Below, in pieces: positions 14,890 through 19,384 of a stretch of DNA of 19,384 nucleotides (positions are counted from its first letter, which is position 1; every line of letters starts with the position of its first letter). The stretch is taken from contig JAABYK010000084.1 of the NCBI GenBank assembly GCA_011775825.1, positions 5,012-24,395 on the forward strand, read 5' to 3'. A model generated the notes under the pieces. That model saw only the letters and a program-made list of their open reading frames with translations, searched no databases and had not been told where the DNA came from. This DNA is from Candidatus Zhuqueibacterota bacterium. Lineage in GTDB: Bacteria; Zhuqueibacterota; Zhuqueibacteria; Oceanimicrobiales; Oceanimicrobiaceae. A program made the position numbers and the translations under genes.

Positions 14890-16674
14890 ATGGAAAAAGC
14901 GAAAGGCATTGTTTGGAAACTCAACGATCTTTATGCAAAAGACGATGACCCCAAAATTCATCAGGACATCGATGAGGCCATCGAAGCGGGCAAAGAGTTT
15001 AAGAAGAGGTTTCATGGTAAGATCGCTTCGGAGGATTGTACCGAAGACAGATTGGTGCAAGCTCTGCAGTCCTTTGAAAGCATCATCGAAGGCATTTATC
15101 GCCCCTACGCCATGGCCAACCTTCTCTTTGCCGCCGACGGTCGCTCCGACAAATACAAGGCGTTGGTTGCGAAAGTGCAGGATGCGCACACTCGCATCGA
15201 GAACAGCGTGTTATTTTTTGCTCTCGAAATTCAGAAAATTCCGGACGACAAAATGTCGGAAATCTATGCCAGTGGCAAACTCGGTCACTATCGCCATTAC
15301 GTCGAATCGTTGCGCCTTTTTACGCCCTACACACTGGATGAAAAATCTGAACAGATTATCAACAACAAAAACTTGAGCGGAAAAACTGCTTTCGTGAACC
15401 TATTTGATGAATTTACTGCGGAGTTCGAATGGGAGCTAGAAATTGACGGTGAGAAGAAGAAATTGACCGCCAGCGAAGTGAGGCAGTTGCTCTGGAACCA
15501 AGATGCTGACTTGCGAAAACGCGCCAAAATTGCCCACGATGCGAAATTCGGTGAAAATGGCTTAATCTTCACCAATGTTTTTGGCAACTTGATCAAAGAC
15601 CACAGCATTGAAATGGAAATGCGTGGCTATGAAAGCCCCATCCAACCATCCTATTTGAGCAATAAGGTGAGCAAAGACGTTGTAGAAACCATGATGGATG
15701 TCACGACTCAGAATTATCATTTGGCCCGGCAATATTACCGGCTCAAAGCCAAGCTGCTCGGAATGCCGAAATTGAAAGGCAGCGACCTGTATGCTCCCAT
15801 TACTAAATCGGAGCGAGTGATTCCATTTGAAGAGGGCGAAGCGTTGGTTCTGGACAGTTTCCGAGGCTTCTCTCCTGAATTTGGCGACATCATTGAAAAG
15901 GCCTTTTCAGATGACTGGATCGACGCCGAGATTCGCCCCGGTAAGCGCGGCGGTGCCTTTTGTATGAGTGTGACACCGGAGTTTCACCCTTATGTACTGA
16001 TGAATTACGTGGACAATTTGAACAGCGTCTATACGATGGCTCACGAATTGGGACATGCGCTGCATACGGTATTGTCTAGTGAGAAACAAACAGCGTTGAC
16101 ATTTCATCCGCCTTTGGTGCTGGCCGAGACGGCGTCCGTTTTTGCAGAGATGCTGCTCACACGCAGACTGCGTTCCGAAGACCTGGATCGCGAAACGCAT
16201 ATCCAGATTTTGGCTTCAAAGCTGGAGGATTTCTTTGCCACGATTTCACGGCAGACTATGTACATTCAGTTCGAGTTGGCGGCACATCAGGAGGGCGCCA
16301 AACGGCGTCTCAGCGCCGACGATTTTTGCACTCTCTGGACAAAACACCGCGATGAAATGTACAGCGATGTCATCGACTTTTTCCCGGAGGAGAAATGGTA
16401 CTGGGCGGTGATTCCGCATTTCATTCACACGCGCTTTTACTGCTACGCCTACACATTCGGGGCGCTCTTTGTCCTGGCGCTCTACAATCGTTATGAACAG
16501 GAAGGCGAAGCTTTTGTACCGAAGTATCGTGAACTGCTGGCTGCGGGGGATTCGACCTGGCCGCAAACGCTGGTGGAATCTGTCGGCATGGATTTTTTGG
16601 AGGCCCGTTTTTGGCAAGGCGGTTTTACCGTGATTGAGAACATGCTGGATGAGTTGCAGGAGTTGGCCGGGTAG
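14890..16674 (+). CDS. pepF: Oligoendopeptidase F (M3 family metallopeptidase)
   Basis: 594 residues, the normal length. The zinc site is MAHELGHALH (HELGH at 385-389), and the third ligand is Glu413 in LVLAETASVFAEML. The N-terminal helical domain (about 1-200) includes the M3B-type DLY.....DP start (KLNDLYAKDDDPKIHQD). The substrate-side segments YAPITKSERVIPFEEG and FHPYVLMNYVDN are also present. It is a cytosolic zinc endopeptidase cleaving short peptides, possibly recycling peptides imported by systems such as the OPT transporter in this window (inference). The AAAGG ribosome site lies inside the 3' end of the preceding gene, and the start is one base after that gene's stop. Confidence 0.95.
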   Translation: MEKAKGIVWKLNDLYAKDDDPKIHQDIDEAIEAGKEFKKRFHGKIASEDCTEDRLVQALQSFESIIEGIYRPYAMANLLFAADGRSDKYKALVAKVQDAHTRIENSVLFFALEIQKIPDDKMSEIYASGKLGHYRHYVESLRLFTPYTLDEKSEQIINNKNLSGKTAFVNLFDEFTAEFEWELEIDGEKKKLTASEVRQLLWNQDADLRKRAKIAHDAKFGENGLIFTNVFGNLIKDHSIEMEMRGYESPIQPSYLSNKVSKDVVETMMDVTTQNYHLARQYYRLKAKLLGMPKLKGSDLYAPITKSERVIPFEEGEALVLDSFRGFSPEFGDIIEKAFSDDWIDAEIRPGKRGGAFCMSVTPEFHPYVLMNYVDNLNSVYTMAHELGHALHTVLSSEKQTALTFHPPLVLAETASVFAEMLLTRRLRSEDLDRETHIQILASKLEDFFATISRQTMYIQFELAAHQEGAKRRLSADDFCTLWTKHRDEMYSDVIDFFPEEKWYWAVIPHFIHTRFYCYAYTFGALFVLALYNRYEQEGEAFVPKYRELLAAGDSTWPQTLVESVGMDFLEARFWQGGFTVIENMLDELQELAG

Positions 16675-16691
16675 CAAGCCCTGTTAGTTTT

Positions 16692-16735
16692 AAGATCGTC
16701 CGGTATATTTATGCCGGACGGACAATGGGATTTTG
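16692..16735. repeat. Palindromic direct repeat, copy 1
   Basis: The core stem is GTCCGGTAT (16698-16706) with ATGCCGGAC (16711-16719) around an ATTT loop, extended by an outer C-G pair. The ~40-base element, AAGATCG-stem-GGACAaTGgGATTT, recurs at 17531 in the same orientation. It begins 17 bases after the pepF stop. Confidence 0.65.
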
Positions 16736-16798
16736 GATATTCATCCCAACGAGCAGGTGCGACTTTAGGAGAACTTCTGCCCTGCATTGGGCTTGGAT

Positions 16799-16814
16799 TG
16801 GGACAAATGTCCCA
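16799..16814. repeat. Short palindrome
   Basis: TGGGACA (16799-16805) and TGTCCCA (16808-16814) form a perfect 7-bp stem with an AA loop, inside a stretch with repeated ATTGGG/CCATTGG words (16786-16818). It lies 70 bases upstream of the HEPN gene. Function unknown. Confidence 0.35.
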
Positions 16815-16884
16815 TTGGATTTCCTGCGTGAAACCATCAAAATCAGCGCGAATTCATTTTCAGACATTTTACTAAAATTTTAAT

Positions 16885-17520
16885 ATGACACGACCAAACA
16901 TTGGCGAAGCTGATTGCCTGAAGAAACTCGAGGAAATTTGTGAACCCGACGCTCGATATAAGGATCGCAAAGTCTATGACTTAGAGCGTCATGAAATACG
17001 TTTGCTTACGATTGAAGACTTCTATCGAAATGTTGAGGAACTCAAACTACACGATGGTGTCCCGGATGATGTCTTCATCGAATTCGAGAAAGCCCGCAAT
17101 CTCTATCTGTACACTTGGTTTGTTTATAGACTGGGACAAGTTGCGGAATTGCAGGCTTATGCCTCTCTTGAGTTGGCATTGAGAGTCCGGCATGGCGGAG
17201 GAACAAAGAAAAAACTGCAAAGACTTCTAACACATGCCGTTAAGCACGGCTGGATTCGTGATGAAGGATTTAGTGGCTATCGTGAAAAAATGAAACGCCG
17301 TCAAGAAACCATCGATGGCCTTTCTCAAATCATTCCAGACTATGCCGAAAAAATCAAGCCTGCTAAACCAGGCGGTTATGTTCGCATGTTGTCCGCAATT
17401 TTACCCAAGATGCGAAACAGGTTGGCACACGGCAGCACCCTGCTTCACCCGGGCATCCACAATACTCTCGAAATTTGTTGTGAGATCATCAATCAACTTT
17501 TTGAGCCACCTAAGTCATGA
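16885..17520 (+). CDS. HEPN-domain-like protein, unknown role
   Basis: 211 residues, almost entirely helical in appearance. The C-terminal segment contains ILPKMRNRLAHGSTLLHPGI with R177-N-R-L-A-H182, an R-x4-H motif with a polar residue after the Arg, the hallmark of HEPN domains. The helix FEKARNLYLYTWFVYRLGQV and the stretch ELQAYASLELALRVRHGGGT fit the paired HEPN helices. Many HEPN proteins are metal-independent RNases in toxin-antitoxin or antiphage systems, while others are inactive. No nucleotidyltransferase (MNT) partner is encoded next to it. The start at ATG 16885 has no visible Shine-Dalgarno. The gene is bracketed by two same-orientation copies of a ~40-bp repeat, which may signal a mobile or cassette-like origin. 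Confidence 0.65.
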   Translation: MTRPNIGEADCLKKLEEICEPDARYKDRKVYDLERHEIRLLTIEDFYRNVEELKLHDGVPDDVFIEFEKARNLYLYTWFVYRLGQVAELQAYASLELALRVRHGGGTKKKLQRLLTHAVKHGWIRDEGFSGYREKMKRRQETIDGLSQIIPDYAEKIKPAKPGGYVRMLSAILPKMRNRLAHGSTLLHPGIHNTLEICCEIINQLFEPPKS

Positions 17521-17530
17521 ATGGATCGCT

Positions 17531-17574
17531 AAGATCGTCCGGTATCTTTATGTCGGACGGACAGTGAAATTTGG
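17531..17574. repeat. Palindromic direct repeat, copy 2
   Basis: Matches the element at 16692-16735 almost base for base over its first ~35 positions. The stem GTCCGGTAT / ATGTCGGAC (17537-17545 with 17550-17558) is retained through G-U pairing. It starts 10 bases after the HEPN gene stop, in the same orientation as copy 1. Confidence 0.65.
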
Positions 17575-17577
17575 CCC

Positions 17578-17604
17578 GTACTTCAAACGTCTCGTTTGAA
17601 GTAC
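17578..17604. repeat. Palindromic repeat, CAAACG-TCT-CGTTTG core
   Basis: GTACTTCAAACG (17578-17589) and CGTTTGAAGTAC (17593-17604) form a perfect 12-bp stem with a TCT loop. The 15-base core is the reverse complement of the core at 7962-7976, defining a REP-like family. It may end transcription of the HEPN gene, but its T run is 12 bases away. The rest of 17605-17851 holds only promoter-like sequence. Confidence 0.6.
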
Positions 17605-17643
17605 ACCCAACCCCGTTTTTGCTCAAATTATCCAAGTTTGTCC

Positions 17644-17672
17644 TTGACAAACTGCTAAAATATTGACATATT
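17644..17672 (+). promoter_or_regulatory. Possible sigma-70-type promoter for the oxidoreductase
   Basis: TTGACA (17644-17649) is followed after 17 bases by CATATT (17667-17672), a perfect -35 with a 4-of-6 -10 element. It would give a leader of about 170 bases. A second TTGACA at 17663 has no good -10 partner. Confidence 0.35.
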
Positions 17673-17851
17673 TGAATATCATACACGTAAGCCCACCAAA
17701 AACAAAAATAGACGTGCATTGTTGTTATATCCACAGTCAAACAAGCTGCACTTCCGTTCCTGATTTACACTTAGGCGATTCTCGCCAACCCCAAGTTACT
17801 TATTTCAACTCGTAGTTTTCGAGCATATAAAATTGTCGAAGGGAGAAACCC

Positions 17852-19384
17852 ATGCAAACAAATATAGATCAAAAAAATAAAGAATTGAATTGGGAAAAAG
17901 GCATTTGCGGTATCTGTCCCGCCGGTTGTTGGGTGGAAGTCGGCTTTGATGACGGTAAGTTGGTGGACATCAAACCCGACGACAGCCATCCTCTGGGGAT
18001 GATTTGTCGTCGTGGCCAACACGCCCCGGAAATCATCTATTCCGAACACCGTCTGAAGTATCCGATGAAACGTGTCGGGCCGAAGGGGACGCACGAATTC
18101 GAGCGCATCACCTGGGATGAGGCCTATGATATCATCGTCGACAATTTAAATAAGATCAAAGAGAAGTCCGGGCCGGAAGCTGTGGCAATGTACACCGGAC
18201 GCGGGGCCTTCGAGTTGTCGTTGTGCGATATGTACCAACCCAAAGGGGTCGCGGTATCTTCAGCTTCAAATGTGTTGTTTCCGTTTGGCTCCCCAAATAC
18301 CATGGGCGTTGGGGCGCTGTGTTACGTCTCCTTTGCCATGATTGCGCCGCACGTGACCATGGGTCGCATGCTCATCAACATGTTCACGGACATGGAAAAC
18401 GCCGAGATGCTGGTGGTTTGGGGCGCCAACCCGGCTACTGATTCGCCGCCCATGGACATGCACCGTTTGGAAGCGGCAGCCAAACGCGGCGCAGACATCG
18501 TGGTCATCGACCCACGCTATACGGACACGGCAAAACGAACCGACGCCGAATGGGTGCGCATCCGACCCGGCACCGATGGCGCCCTTGCCCTGAGCATGAT
18601 TGAAGTTATGATCGAAGACGATTTGTATGATGAAGATTTTGCCGAAAACTGGTGCCACGGTTTTGAGGAACTGGAAACGTATGTTCAACATTTTCGGCCC
18701 GAAGTGGCGGAGAAGATCACCGGCGTGCCAGCGGATACCATTCGTGATTTAACTCACCGCATTTGTAATGCCACCGGTGCCTGTCCCGTCATGTACACCG
18801 GACTTGAGTATTCCAACAGCGGAATTCAGGCAATCCGAGCGGTTATGTCGCTGTTTGCGCTGGGCGGTCAATTGGACGTCCCCGGTGGAATTGGCCTGGC
18901 GATGTTAAACAGCCATTTCCCGATTAACAAATCCTGCAATCAAGAGAATCCGAACCTGGATTTGGCGGTTGCGCGAGACAAAGTGCCGATTTACAGCAAT
19001 TATCGAGGCGAATCCCACGCAAGCGGATTGGTGGATTCGGTGCTGAACGGTGAGCCTTACCGCATTCGGGGACTCATTATCCATGGCGCCTCGCTTCTCA
19101 CCTCCTGGCCCCAAAGCTCCATCTGGCGCGAAACCTTGTCGAAATTGGATTTCCAGGTCTCCATCGACCGGCAGATGACGGCTGATGCGGCCTACGCAGA
19201 CGTGGTACTGCCAGCCACGACCATGTTTGAAATCGATTCTTATATGGTTTACGGACCGATTTTCCGTTTGCGCGAGAAACTGATTGAACCGGTTGGGGAA
19301 GCTCGGAATGACTACTTGATTATGGCTGAACTGGCCAATCGTTTGGGCTATGGTCATCTGTTTCCGCAAACAGAAGAAGAGATG
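17852..19384 (+). CDS. Molybdopterin/4Fe-4S oxidoreductase catalytic subunit (3' partial)
   Basis: 511 residues are visible from ATG 17852 and the frame is open at the window end. GGGAG (17841-17845) lies six bases upstream. The N-terminal [4Fe-4S] site is C19-x2-C22-x3-C26-x25-C52 (GICGICPAGCW ... GMICRRGQ), followed by the molybdopterin domains: ITWDEAYDII, FPFGSPNTMGVGALCYVS (C157 at the likely Mo-ligand position), MLVVWGANPATDSPP, VIDPRYTDTAKRTDAEWVRI and RPGTDGALAL, and VSIDRQMTADAAYADVVLPA. This is the formate dehydrogenase / polysulfide-thiosulfate reductase superfamily. The substrate cannot be fixed from this part. There is no twin-arginine signal, so it is probably cytoplasmic or a soluble-complex member. 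The Mo ligand codon is TGT (Cys), not UGA. Confidence 0.88.
   Translation, partial: MQTNIDQKNKELNWEKGICGICPAGCWVEVGFDDGKLVDIKPDDSHPLGMICRRGQHAPEIIYSEHRLKYPMKRVGPKGTHEFERITWDEAYDIIVDNLNKIKEKSGPEAVAMYTGRGAFELSLCDMYQPKGVAVSSASNVLFPFGSPNTMGVGALCYVSFAMIAPHVTMGRMLINMFTDMENAEMLVVWGANPATDSPPMDMHRLEAAAKRGADIVVIDPRYTDTAKRTDAEWVRIRPGTDGALALSMIEVMIEDDLYDEDFAENWCHGFEELETYVQHFRPEVAEKITGVPADTIRDLTHRICNATGACPVMYTGLEYSNSGIQAIRAVMSLFALGGQLDVPGGIGLAMLNSHFPINKSCNQENPNLDLAVARDKVPIYSNYRGESHASGLVDSVLNGEPYRIRGLIIHGASLLTSWPQSSIWRETLSKLDFQVSIDRQMTADAAYADVVLPATTMFEIDSYMVYGPIFRLREKLIEPVGEARNDYLIMAELANRLGYGHLFPQTEEEM

Overview
The window (about 19.4 kb, moderate GC) looks like chromosomal DNA from an uncultivated or anaerobic lineage of the FCB / candidate-phylum type (KSB1, Calditrichota, Marinimicrobia or a relative). 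The main clue is the first gene, whose C-terminus is a type IX-secretion / FlgD-like sorting domain (motif YPNPFN). Intergenic DNA is long and repeat-rich, and there is a probable selenoprotein. The taxonomic guess is inference from protein style only.

Layout. 1-2072 (+): the 3' part of a secreted, cell-surface-sorted protein, then a small exported lipocalin-like protein. 2123-4075 (-): an OPT-family oligopeptide transporter. 4076-6763 is mostly non-coding or decaying DNA. It holds a frameshifted receiver-domain pseudogene, a possible gene remnant, one real small gene (5514-5873, -), several palindromic or degenerate intergenic repeats, and a candidate sigma-54-driven small RNA on the minus strand (about 6497 to 6376) ending in a strong intrinsic terminator.

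6764-13904 is a block of minus-strand stress genes. In transcription order these are hsp20, a terminator, a small membrane protein, grpE, clpB, a 55-residue membrane peptide, a DHH-DHHA1 phosphoesterase, a diadenylate cyclase domain protein, and an OsmC-family peroxidase. The OsmC reading frame is interrupted by UGA exactly where the catalytic cysteine belongs, so it is best read as a selenocysteine protein. The phosphoesterase and cyclase pair suggests c-di-AMP turnover beside the protein-disaggregation machinery (ClpB, GrpE, Hsp20) and thiol/selenol peroxide defence. Together they form a proteostasis, second-messenger and redox island.

14286-16674 (+): a UPF0316 membrane protein, one base from an oligoendopeptidase F (M3) gene. 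16885-17520 (+): a HEPN-type protein bracketed by two direct copies of a ~40-bp palindromic repeat. 17852-19384 (+, runs off the window): a cytoplasmic-looking molybdopterin/4Fe-4S oxidoreductase catalytic subunit.

The strongest points for follow-up are the UGA/Sec OsmC, the sigma-54 small RNA, the three-unit 20-bp repeat array lying at enhancer distance from a sigma-54-like hsp20 promoter, the decayed receiver domain, and the repeat-bracketed HEPN gene. No tRNA, rRNA, CRISPR array or intact transposase was recognised.
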